Positions 52,835 to 61,694 of a stretch of 64,000 nt of DNA are shown in pieces. The position numbers were made by a program, and so were the translations under genes. The notes under the pieces were generated by a model. It saw only the letters and a program-made list of their open reading frames with translations. It did not search any database and was not told the DNA's origin. Position 1 is the stretch's first letter. Every line of letters starts with the position of its first letter. This DNA comes from Candidatus Anaerostipes excrementavium (GTDB lineage: Bacteria > Bacillota > Clostridia > Lachnospirales > Lachnospiraceae), in NCBI GenBank assembly GCA_019114985.1, contig DXEM01000032.1:1-64000 (forward strand), read 5' to 3'.

Positions 52835-54472
52835 TCAAATAATTATTCCAAGACATCCCAGAACCAAAGATACAATGGTCAGCCCTACCGTTGCCGCAAA
52901 ATAATTTCTTTTCTTGGAGAGATAGCCCCACACACATAATACGACCAGCAGCGGAAGCATTCCCGGAATAATGGAATCTAAGATAGACTGCAATGTTGTC
53001 GTATATGCGCTTGTGGCAAATTTCAGAGGCGTGGATACCGTGACATAGGTAGATGCAAGACCGCCCATCATAAAGAGTCCGAGGATACTTGCTCCTGCAA
53101 TGATCATATTAACAAGTCCGGATTTTAACATGTTTTCCGCAAAGGAATAACCAAATGTATAACATTTTAAAGTCAGAAAATATCCGATTGCGAAACAAAT
53201 GATCGTCAGACAGACAATCGGTCCGATCCCTCCCAAAGGATTTCCCTGTTTCGCTAATGGAAGGAATAGTCCGATCAGCAGATACATCAGCGTTGACCAT
53301 GAGATGGTATCTCCGATTCCTGCCAAAGGTCCCATCAGTCCAGTCTTTAAATTTAAAATCACTTCACCGGGAATCGCATCATAATTCTGAGATTTCTTTT
53401 CTTCCATGGCCAGTGTCAAACCAAGGATCGTTCCGCCGCCCCAATGGGCTTCCGTATTGAAAAATGTGGTATGACGTTTTAGCGCTTCGATATAATGTTC
53501 CTTATTCTCTTCTCCTTTATAAAATTTCTTCAGCGCCGGAGCCACTGCTGTACAAAAACTCGGGGCCATCATACGTTCAAAACTATGGCAAACTTCGGCC
53601 GTTGTCCAAAGACAAACATATGCTTTTAAAATATCCAGTTTTCCAAGACACTGTTCGCCTGCTTCCTCTTCTTCATCACCTTCGTCCTCATCCTCATCGT
53701 CATCTTCTTCATACTCTGAGGCTTTCGTATAATCATTTGCCGTAAACGTAATGTAAAGGAACGTTAGGAATAGCCCGGCGATCAGAAGTGGAATCGTTCC
53801 AATTCCTGTATACTGGATCAGGAAAAACCCTGCAAAGAAAAACGGAATGTATTTTGGTTTTGAAATCAGATTCGCAATGATCGCAAATCCTACTGCCGGA
53901 AGGCAAGATCCCATTGCGGTTAATCCGTTAGTAACAAACTGCGGAATATCATCTAATACACCCTGCAGAGCGCCGCTTCCAAAGTAAAGTGCAATGCTGA
54001 CCGGTATGCCAATCAAAAGGATTCTTGCAACCCCACAATAAATGACAGACCATCTGGTCATACCGAAAGCGTCTCCTTTTTCCACGAAGGCATCTCCCTT
54101 TTGTGCGAAAAAACCATTCAGCAGATAGATCAAATTCATGATCTGCGCTCCAAGCAGTCCTACCGGAACCGCCAATGCCACTGCTGCCGTGGTATCTAAT
54201 CCGGAAATCATCGCTGCCGGAATCGCAATATAAGACGCCAGACATGGGTCCGTCGGCTGATTGCCTCCTGCTGCGATGACTCCAAGATAAATCAGCTGTA
54301 AAGATGCACCTACGATCATTGCCTGGTACATATCACCCAGCACCGCTCCAATGAGCACGGCATTAAAGATCACCGTGTTAAATACAAAACATCCCGGTGT
54401 ATAAGGCATTGCACATTTGCAAATACCGCAGATCAATCCTAATATGATTGCCTGAGCCAATGTAATCTCCAT
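52835..54472 (-). CDS. Fused PTS mannose/fructose/sorbose family IIC-IID
   Basis: N-terminal IIC GVIAAGGNQPTDP; acidic linker EEDDDEDEDEGDEEEEAGEQ; C-terminal IID HTTFFNTEAHWGGGTILGLTLAMEEKK. Confidence 0.9.
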   Translation of the reverse strand: MEITLAQAIILGLICGICKCAMPYTPGCFVFNTVIFNAVLIGAVLGDMYQAMIVGASLQLIYLGVIAAGGNQPTDPCLASYIAIPAAMISGLDTTAAVALAVPVGLLGAQIMNLIYLLNGFFAQKGDAFVEKGDAFGMTRWSVIYCGVARILLIGIPVSIALYFGSGALQGVLDDIPQFVTNGLTAMGSCLPAVGFAIIANLISKPKYIPFFFAGFFLIQYTGIGTIPLLIAGLFLTFLYITFTANDYTKASEYEEDDDEDEDEGDEEEEAGEQCLGKLDILKAYVCLWTTAEVCHSFERMMAPSFCTAVAPALKKFYKGEENKEHYIEALKRHTTFFNTEAHWGGGTILGLTLAMEEKKSQNYDAIPGEVILNLKTGLMGPLAGIGDTISWSTLMYLLIGLFLPLAKQGNPLGGIGPIVCLTIICFAIGYFLTLKCYTFGYSFAENMLKSGLVNMIIAGASILGLFMMGGLASTYVTVSTPLKFATSAYTTTLQSILDSIIPGMLPLLVVLCVWGYLSKKRNYFAATVGLTIVSLVLGCLGIII

Positions 54473-54494
54473 GTTTCTCCTCCTCTTTCATTCT

Positions 54495-54992
54495 CTAATG
54501 CACATTTGGAAATACTTTCCAAATCGCATCCAGAGATTCTTTTTTATCCGTTGGCTGTGTCTGGAAAAAGATATGCATGCCATCTTTTTGCAGATCAAAT
54601 AATACCTGTGCCTCTTCTTCTGTGAATCCGGTAGATTTATAAATCTGTTTTCTTCCGTTTACAATGGACATATTACCCAGTGTGATTTCATCAAAAGATA
54701 CGCCTTTTTCTTTCAATTTCGCGATCTGTTTCACATCCTTAAAAAGAACGAATACACTAAGATTTCCAAATTTGTTTTTCTCCCACACTTCCGCGGCCTT
54801 TTCCACAGATAAAATGCTGACTTTGATATCGGATGGCGCCGCAAATTTTAAAATATTCTTCTGCATCTTGTCTTTTGCTACCGTATCATCAATCACAACG
54901 ATTTTCTGCGCTTTAAATACTTTGACCCATTGTGTCACAACCTGCCCGTGAATCAGGCGGTCATCCACCCGAACTGCCAATCTTTTTGCCAT
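54495..54992 (-). CDS. PTS mannose/fructose/sorbose family IIB
   Basis: VRVDDRLIHGQVVTQWVK. Confidence 0.94.
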   Translation of the reverse strand: MAKRLAVRVDDRLIHGQVVTQWVKVFKAQKIVVIDDTVAKDKMQKNILKFAAPSDIKVSILSVEKAAEVWEKNKFGNLSVFVLFKDVKQIAKLKEKGVSFDEITLGNMSIVNGRKQIYKSTGFTEEEAQVLFDLQKDGMHIFFQTQPTDKKESLDAIWKVFPNVH

Positions 54993-55021
54993 TTTTCGAT
55001 CTCCTTTCTATTGTAAATTCT

Positions 55022-55480
55022 TTATTCTTCGTCCTCATCCTCGTCTTCTAAGAATCCTTCTGTATCTAATCTGAAAATACCATTTTTTCCATTTTCCACG
55101 GTATCCAGAGAAAATTCTTTGCCTGACATTTCTTCTCTTGCCAAAACTGCGGTCACAAGCATCGGAAGATTCATTCCTGATACGATTTCCAATGGTTTTC
55201 CTGTTTCCTGGATGTAACGCATCAGCTGATTGCACGGAGTTCCCCCAAATAAATCTACAAGGAGCAGGCTGCCTTCCGGGAATTTACGAATTGTCTCTGC
55301 AAATGTTTCTCTATATTGATCTATATCGTCCCCCGGTTCCAGAGAGAAAGCCGCCAGATTCTCATTGTCTCCAAACAACATTTTCGCAGTTTCTACCAAA
55401 GCTACCGCGAATGGTCCATGACTAAGTAAAATAATTCCCGGAAGATCCGGTTTGATTTCTTCTTGTATGTATACCTGCAT
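55022..55480 (-). CDS. PTS mannose-family IIA with acidic C-terminal tail
   Basis: GIILLSHGPFAVALVETAKMLFG; LLVDLFGGTPCNQLM; tail LEDEDEDEE. Confidence 0.9.
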   Translation of the reverse strand: MQVYIQEEIKPDLPGIILLSHGPFAVALVETAKMLFGDNENLAAFSLEPGDDIDQYRETFAETIRKFPEGSLLLVDLFGGTPCNQLMRYIQETGKPLEIVSGMNLPMLVTAVLAREEMSGKEFSLDTVENGKNGIFRLDTEGFLEDEDEDEE

Positions 55481-55494
55481 ATTCTCCTCCTGCC

Positions 55495-56544
55495 TTATCG
55501 ATCTAAAAGTACGCTTACACGGTACATTCCCGGTTTGCTTGCTTCTTCCATTGCTTCCTGCATCTGATTCAGCGTAAATTTCTTATCTTCCACCAACTTG
55601 GAAACATCAACAACACCTGTGCTCAATGCCTTTGCGGCTTCTTTAAAATCATCATTTGTCGCTCCAAACGTACCAATCAATTCGATTCTCCGATAATGCA
55701 TCGCATTGGAATCTATATGAAGTTCCGGCGCCGGATACCCTGCCGCAAATAATAACACTCTTCCATCCATTTCTTTGATCATCTCAAGCGCCTGATCATT
55801 GGCAGATGTCGCGCCTACAGCTACAATCACTGCGTCTGCACCTTCTCCGTCTGTCAACCGTTTGACTTCTTCTACCGGATCTTTTTCCTTACAATCGATA
55901 ACTTCAAATCCCATATCCTTCGCAGTTTCCAGTTTCTTTTCGATCATTTCAGAGACGATCACACGACATCCATAAGCTTTTGCTGCCTGCGCATTGATGA
56001 GCCCCATCGTTCCCCCGCCAATGACAACTACGGTTTCAAATGGCTCTAATCTTAATTTTTTGGTTCCATGAAGAACGGTTGCCAGAGGCTCTACAAATCC
56101 TGCTTCGGATGGATCGACGGATCCGTCGACTTTATAGATTCCTCTCACACTCCTTACACAGTAATCGGAGAAACCAAAAAATCCCCATTTATATCCATCT
56201 TCTGTATCTTTGTGAAGATCCACACACTGATCCACGGCTCCATTTCGGCAAGCAGAGCAGCTTCCGCATCCTTCATATCCGGTAGCAACTAAATCTCCTT
56301 CTTTAAAATCTGTAACCTTTTTCCCTGTTTTTACTACGATTCCAGAAGCCTCATGTCCTCCCGCCATAGGATATCCCTGATGTTCCCGCAGTCCCAGCCA
56401 CTGCTGATAATCGGTAGTACAAATATTGCAGGCTTTCATTTTGATCAGTACGTCAAAATCTCCAAGTTCCGGAAGATCCCGTTCCCTAATCTCCGCCACA
56501 CCTTTTTTTGCCAGACATCCAAATCTCATTTTTTTCGGTTCCAT
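55495..56544 (-). CDS. Zinc-dependent medium-chain alcohol/polyol dehydrogenase
   Basis: GGHEASGIVVKTGKKV; CGSCSACRNGAVDQC structural zinc; VVIGGGTMGLINAQ. Confidence 0.9.
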   Translation of the reverse strand: MEPKKMRFGCLAKKGVAEIRERDLPELGDFDVLIKMKACNICTTDYQQWLGLREHQGYPMAGGHEASGIVVKTGKKVTDFKEGDLVATGYEGCGSCSACRNGAVDQCVDLHKDTEDGYKWGFFGFSDYCVRSVRGIYKVDGSVDPSEAGFVEPLATVLHGTKKLRLEPFETVVVIGGGTMGLINAQAAKAYGCRVIVSEMIEKKLETAKDMGFEVIDCKEKDPVEEVKRLTDGEGADAVIVAVGATSANDQALEMIKEMDGRVLLFAAGYPAPELHIDSNAMHYRRIELIGTFGATNDDFKEAAKALSTGVVDVSKLVEDKKFTLNQMQEAMEEASKPGMYRVSVLLDR

Positions 56545-56588
56545 TTCTTTCTTCCTCCTTCAACCTATGGTTCTTCTTGTTTTCAGCA

Positions 56589-57467
56589 CTATGCTCGGCC
56601 AACGCCGCCAAATAAAGTGATATAGTGTTTTAAAAGTTCTTTATATCCTTTTCCCATGGCATTTCCTGCATCATACATATTCGCAGATGGATTTCCGAAT
56701 TCTCCAAGACTTCCATCCTTCTCCATGCTGTCATAATCAATTCCCAGATATTTTTTCAGTTCTTCTAACCCTGCGTTGCTCAGATCCGTGCATAAATTTA
56801 CTTTTTGGATTCCTGTTTCCACAGCTTTTTTCAAATTATCATCCCCGGTTCCGGATCCTCCATGAAGCACCAACGGAATCGGAAGCATCTCATGCAGCTC
56901 TTTCAAAAGTCCGAATTCCAGTTTTGGTGTTCCTTTGTATGTTCCATGTGACGTTCCAACAGATACTGCCAAACAGTCAACTCCTGTCTGTTTCACAAAT
57001 TCCATTGCCTCGTCCTTTCGTGTCAGCCCTGCGTCTCTGGTTGTTTCATATTCAAATCCCTGCCCCACATGTCCTAATTCTGCCTCTACAGAAACTCCTA
57101 CCGCATGAGCGATCTTAACAATTTCAGCAACTTCCCTTACATTTTCCTCAAAAGGAAGGGTTGACCGGTCTACCATAACAGAAGTACATCCACATCGAAT
57201 CGCTGTGATGATTTCCTCAAAAGCACCGCCATGATCCAGATTCAACGCTCCGGAAACTTCCGGAAATTGTCTCTCATAAAATTTCACCATATCTACGGTT
57301 TCTTCCAGGCTGTGAATTCCGGCACAGTCAAAAATAATCGGCGCATGCAATTCTTTTGCAGCTTCAAAAACACTTTTTACAGTTACACCGCTCCACACAT
57401 TCGGTGCAGCTACTCCATATCCTTCTTTCTTCGCCTTCCGTAAAATCGTTCCCATATCTGTCAGCAT
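56589..57467 (-). CDS. Class II ketose-bisphosphate aldolase
   Basis: AAPNVWSGVTVKSVFEAA, LNLDHGGAFEEIITAIRCGCTSVMVDRSTLPFEENV, PLVLHGGSGTGDDNL. Confidence 0.9.
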   Translation of the reverse strand: MLTDMGTILRKAKKEGYGVAAPNVWSGVTVKSVFEAAKELHAPIIFDCAGIHSLEETVDMVKFYERQFPEVSGALNLDHGGAFEEIITAIRCGCTSVMVDRSTLPFEENVREVAEIVKIAHAVGVSVEAELGHVGQGFEYETTRDAGLTRKDEAMEFVKQTGVDCLAVSVGTSHGTYKGTPKLEFGLLKELHEMLPIPLVLHGGSGTGDDNLKKAVETGIQKVNLCTDLSNAGLEELKKYLGIDYDSMEKDGSLGEFGNPSANMYDAGNAMGKGYKELLKHYITLFGGVGRA

Positions 57468-57526
57468 ATTCTTACCTCCGTTTGTGCATATGCTATATTA
57501 ATTGTGAATTTGTAACTTATGTGCAT

Positions 57527-57555
57527 ATTGTAACGCGCTTCCACTCTATTGTCAA
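57527..57555 (-). promoter_or_regulatory. Sigma-A promoter of man-family PTS operon
   Basis: TTGACA - 17 bp - TACAAT on minus strand. Confidence 0.85.
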
Positions 57556-57583
57556 GCATATTCACAAATATTTGTGAATATGC
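57556..57583. promoter_or_regulatory. 28-bp perfect palindrome abutting the -35, candidate SorC-family operator
   Basis: GCATATTCACAAATATTTGTGAATATGC, immediately upstream of TTGACA. Confidence 0.8.
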
Positions 57584-57651
57584 CACTCTATCTCCATCAC
57601 TAAAGCAAATTAGAAACTTTCATCTATCAGTAACGTGCACCAAAAAGCGCA

Positions 57652-57702
57652 CAAAAAAATCTCCAGACAAATAAAAAATACATCTGTCTGGAGATTTCTT
57701 TG
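57652..57702 (-). terminator. Intrinsic terminator (minus-strand orientation)
   Basis: atctccagacagatg...tttgtctggagatttttttg on minus strand. Confidence 0.7.
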
Positions 57703-57753
57703 ATTTATGCAATGAAATAATTACAGCAATTTTTAAACATTTCTTTAAAAGAA

Positions 57754-57782
57754 TTGTTAAAAATATGATATATAGGTATAAT
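57754..57782 (+). promoter_or_regulatory. Promoter of MNT/HEPN operon
   Basis: TTGTTA - 17 bp - TATAAT. Confidence 0.65.
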
Positions 57783-57841
57783 GGTATATATGGAACTTAA
57801 AATATGGACTTGTCATTTTTATTTTTAGGAGGTCTGATAAT

Positions 57842-58183
57842 ATGTGTACACAGAGCGATCTCAAAAATATACTAAAAAAAATAGTTATGATATATCGTAA
57901 CATTTACAATCAGAATTTGTGTGAGGTATATTTATATGGCTCATATGCTCGTGGAGATTACAATGCAGAATCAGATATTGATATTGTCGCCATAGTAAAG
58001 GGTGAAAGACAGCAACTGCAAGAACAGTTAAAGAAAATATGGGATGTAGTTTCAGATTTGGAATTAGATTATGAGGTCATCATTTCCCCAACTGTAATTC
58101 CTTATACTGAATTTGAAATTTATAAAGATATACTCCCTTATTACAAAAACATCGCACAGGAAGGAGTGAAATTAAGTGCCTGA
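57842..58183 (+). CDS. MNT-type nucleotidyltransferase (antitoxin)
   Basis: YLYGSYARGDYNAESDIDIVAIV. Confidence 0.92.
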   Translation: MCTQSDLKNILKKIVMIYRNIYNQNLCEVYLYGSYARGDYNAESDIDIVAIVKGERQQLQEQLKKIWDVVSDLELDYEVIISPTVIPYTEFEIYKDILPYYKNIAQEGVKLSA

Positions 58184-58574
58184 TTATCAAAAAGAACTTG
58201 TTGAATATCGTTTACAGACAGCCGAAGAAAAACTCCACTCTGCCAAAATACTTCTTGACGCAGGAGAATACAAAGATTCAATTGGTCGCTCCTACTATGC
58301 AATGTTTTCCGCAGTCAGAGCTATACTTGCATTAGATAAAGTAGATTTCTCTAAACATGCAGGAGTAATAGCCTATTTCCAAAAAGAATATGTAAAAACC
58401 AGAAAATTTGACAAAAAATATTCTAAGTACATAAGCAATGCTTTCCAAATTAGAAATAACTGTGATTACACAGATTTCTTTTTGGTATCTAAAAATGATG
58501 CATTGGAACAATATGAAAAAGCTGTGGAATTTATAGAAAAAATCAAAATATATTTATTGCCTGATATTGAGTAA
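58176..58574 (+). CDS. HEPN-domain protein (putative toxin)
   Basis: DSIGRSYYAMFSAVRAIL and RNNCDYTDF; GTG start overlapping MNT by 8 bp. Confidence 0.9.
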   Translation: MPDYQKELVEYRLQTAEEKLHSAKILLDAGEYKDSIGRSYYAMFSAVRAILALDKVDFSKHAGVIAYFQKEYVKTRKFDKKYSKYISNAFQIRNNCDYTDFFLVSKNDALEQYEKAVEFIEKIKIYLLPDIE

Positions 58575-58589
58575 CTAATCCTTCTTTTT

Positions 58590-61500
58590 CTACCCATATA
58601 CCGTCTTTACCTGACTGCCTTCCCGATCTCTGTATACTTCGATTTTCTGATCAATCTGATCTTTTAGTTCCTCCACATGGGAAATAATCCCTACCAGCTT
58701 ATTTCCCTCTGTTGATAGTCCTCTCATTATTTCCATTGCTTTGGAAAGAGAATCGCTGTCTAATGTCCCAAATCCCTCATCAATGAAAATCGTATCGATC
58801 CGGATACCTCCTTTTTGATTCTGAATCACATCACTTAATCCTAATGCCAAAGACAGTGCCGCTTTGAAAGATTCCCCGCCGGATAACGACTGGACGTTCC
58901 TGGCTTTTCCTGTCCATTGATCCATAACTTCCAGATCGAGTCCGGTCTGAACATTTTTACGGTCTGCTTCTTCTTTTCGTTTCAGCAAATATCTTTGATC
59001 CGTCATCCGCAGCATTCTTTGGTTCGCTGCTTCAAGTACATAATCAAAGTATACCGACTGGACAAAACGCTCGAATGTGATTTTTTCTTTTCCCGGGATT
59101 TCTCCGTTGGCGGTATCAGAGAGCCTTTTCCACAAAAGATATTCCTTTTCTATCTGTGCGCTTTCATTCAGATTTTCCTGTAATTTCCCGTAATAATGTT
59201 GACAGAGAGAAAGATCTTGATCCAGTGCTTTCCGTTCTTCTTCGACTGATTTTTCTTCTTCTTTTAGCTCATGGATTCGTTCATCATATGGAGCAAGATC
59301 CTCTTTTTCCTTGCCAACAAGATCTTCTTCCAAATTCTTTCTTTCATTTTCTTTCACCTGAAGATTTATGCGGTAATCTTCCAAAGATTCTTTAGCGTCT
59401 TCCATCTGTTTATGGGACATACGAACTCCCGTCTCTTCTTTCATTCCCAGTTCTTGCTTTTTGTTTTCCAGACGAATTTCACATTCTGTATGCTCCGCTT
59501 TTTGTGAAGATAACGTTGCCTTCGCTTCCTCCAGGGCTTTTTGTGCCGCGATTTGATCATGTCTTGCTTTTTCTTCTTTTTCTCTGCTTTCTTTCAGTTC
59601 TGACCGAAGTTTTTCTTCCTCATCTTCCAATCTGCTTTTTTCTTTTTTCGCTTCTTCGTAGGAATCATACTCTAATTTGCTCTGTATCTGATCGTATTTT
59701 GTTTTCTCAATCTGAAGATCGGTTTCTTTCTGATTCGCTTCCGATGTTAAATTCATGATCTGATCTTGGATCGTGCCTAACCGCAGATCTGCTGTTTCTT
59801 TTTCTATTTGTACTTCTTCCAGCTGTTCGGAAAGCTGATTCAACAACTCGATCTCTTTTTGATTTTCATCCTGTTCTTTTTTCCATTTTGTCACAAAGGC
59901 TTTGATCTTCGAATATTCCTCTTTGGAAAGACCGCTTTCTTCTGCAATCTCTTTTTCCAGGTTTTCTTTTTTGATTTTCGCCTCTTTCGTCTTTTCCAAA
60001 ACCGTCTGATATTCTTCTTGTTTTTCCTGAAATTCCTTCTCTTTCTCTTCCAGCATCTCCTGAGTGACATCTTCAAAAGCAAGTCCTGCCCTCATCGGGT
60101 GATCCAGAGATCCGCAGACAGGACATGGCTGCCCTTCTTCTAATTTCTGCGCCAAAAGTCCGGCCAAATTGGAATCATATCGGCTGGATAGCTCATCCAA
60201 CTGCTTTTTCAAAGCATCTCTTTCCTTTTGCTCGTTATCGAACTGTCCCAGCAATTTTTGATGTTTTTTCTCTTCCTTCTCCCACTTTACTGCCCTCTTG
60301 CTTATTTTTTCCCATTTTTCTGCTTGCTGTTCTAGACGGATCCTTTGTTCTCGCTGTTCCCTTAATTTAAGCGGAATATCTTTGTACTGTATGATAAATT
60401 TTTCCAGTTCTTGTTTTGTTTTTTCTAGTTCTGTTTTTTCCCTTTGATATTTCTTCAGCTGTGTCTCTTTCTTCCCTTTTTCTGTAGAAATTTTTTGGAT
60501 TTTGTTATCCAATTTTTCCAGATTCTGATAGTCTTGTTCCTGCTGTTCTATCATTTTTCGTTTCTGTTGGAACAGTGCCAGTTCCGGTTCTCTTTGCTGC
60601 AAAATCTTATATTCCTCTGCCCTTTGTTCCAGCTCGAATTGGGCATGTTTTTGAGATTTTTCCAGTTTTTTGATACGATTTTTACTCTGCTCAATCTGCT
60701 GATTGATCTTCTGCAGCTGTTCTTCTATCGGTACCAACTCCCGGAAAATCATTTCTGCTTTCCGGATCTTTCGTTCCAGATTCTCCATCTCCGATTCTTG
60801 TTCTTTCAGTTTTTTATACGTTTCTTGGACAGATTCCAGATGACTGAATGTTTGATTGATGGAATCAGCCTCCTGCTTTGCCAATTTCTCTTTCTCCAGT
60901 TTTTCACGCAGTTTTTTCTCAGTTCCTTTTGCTTCCTGCTGCATCTTTTGTTTTCGATCGATGTAACGTTTTAGGTTCTCCATAAATTCTTTTTTATGAT
61001 ATGGTTTTTTTAAGCTTTTTTCATAATCTTCGTATTCTTCCTCTCCCGGCTTTATCGGAACTTCTTCTTCCAGCATGAAAATCGTTTCTTCGATTTTTCC
61101 ATATTGATGGTGATATTCCAGATATTTTTCCTTTAATTTTTCCTGAACATGATATAAGATTTCCGTGCCGAAAATCTTTCGAAAAATTTCTTCTCTTTCT
61201 TTGCTTGACGCATAAAGAAGACGAAGAAATTCTCCCTGAGCAATCATTGCGATCTGTTTATACTGACTGCGGCTGACCCCAAGGATTTCTTCTACCTTTT
61301 TTGTGACATCCTTACTTCCGGAGGCCAGCAAAAGATCCTCCTGATATAGAACTGCATCGGCCGCCTGCTTGGTCATGCCCTTTCCTCTCTTGCTTTTTCT
61401 CATATAAGCCGGATTTCTCTCAATTTTATAATTGAGACCTTTGTGCGAAAAAGAAAAAACTGCCTTTGTTGCTGTATTTTCCTTAGCGAAGTCACTTCGC

Positions 61501-61694
61501 ATCATATCCGTGCGGCGGCTTTCCCCGCTGGCTTCTCCATAGAGCGCAAAACAAATCCCATCGAATAATGTTGTTTTCCCTGCACCGGTCTCTCCGGAGA
61601 CCAGAAAGATTCCCTGGTTAAATTTTGAAAAATCGATTTCTGCGTCCCCTGCAAAAGGACCAAACGCAGATAATGACAGTTTGATCGGCCTCAT
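58590..61694 (-). CDS. sbcC: Exonuclease SbcC
   Basis: MRPIKLSLSAFGPFAGDAEIDF, GAGKTTLFDGI, CPVCGSLDHP zinc hook, SLSGGESFKAALSLALG, FIDEGFGTLD. Confidence 0.95.
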   Translation of the reverse strand: MRPIKLSLSAFGPFAGDAEIDFSKFNQGIFLVSGETGAGKTTLFDGICFALYGEASGESRRTDMMRSDFAKENTATKAVFSFSHKGLNYKIERNPAYMRKSKRGKGMTKQAADAVLYQEDLLLASGSKDVTKKVEEILGVSRSQYKQIAMIAQGEFLRLLYASSKEREEIFRKIFGTEILYHVQEKLKEKYLEYHHQYGKIEETIFMLEEEVPIKPGEEEYEDYEKSLKKPYHKKEFMENLKRYIDRKQKMQQEAKGTEKKLREKLEKEKLAKQEADSINQTFSHLESVQETYKKLKEQESEMENLERKIRKAEMIFRELVPIEEQLQKINQQIEQSKNRIKKLEKSQKHAQFELEQRAEEYKILQQREPELALFQQKRKMIEQQEQDYQNLEKLDNKIQKISTEKGKKETQLKKYQREKTELEKTKQELEKFIIQYKDIPLKLREQREQRIRLEQQAEKWEKISKRAVKWEKEEKKHQKLLGQFDNEQKERDALKKQLDELSSRYDSNLAGLLAQKLEEGQPCPVCGSLDHPMRAGLAFEDVTQEMLEEKEKEFQEKQEEYQTVLEKTKEAKIKKENLEKEIAEESGLSKEEYSKIKAFVTKWKKEQDENQKEIELLNQLSEQLEEVQIEKETADLRLGTIQDQIMNLTSEANQKETDLQIEKTKYDQIQSKLEYDSYEEAKKEKSRLEDEEEKLRSELKESREKEEKARHDQIAAQKALEEAKATLSSQKAEHTECEIRLENKKQELGMKEETGVRMSHKQMEDAKESLEDYRINLQVKENERKNLEEDLVGKEKEDLAPYDERIHELKEEEKSVEEERKALDQDLSLCQHYYGKLQENLNESAQIEKEYLLWKRLSDTANGEIPGKEKITFERFVQSVYFDYVLEAANQRMLRMTDQRYLLKRKEEADRKNVQTGLDLEVMDQWTGKARNVQSLSGGESFKAALSLALGLSDVIQNQKGGIRIDTIFIDEGFGTLDSDSLSKAMEIMRGLSTEGNKLVGIISHVEELKDQIDQKIEVYRDREGSQVKTVYG

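Noticed and set aside
60444-60974. 176-aa F/L-rich plus-strand ORF resembling a membrane protein
   Set aside because: Reverse complement of the Glu/Lys/Gln-rich SbcC coiled coil, which creates false hydrophobic ORFs.
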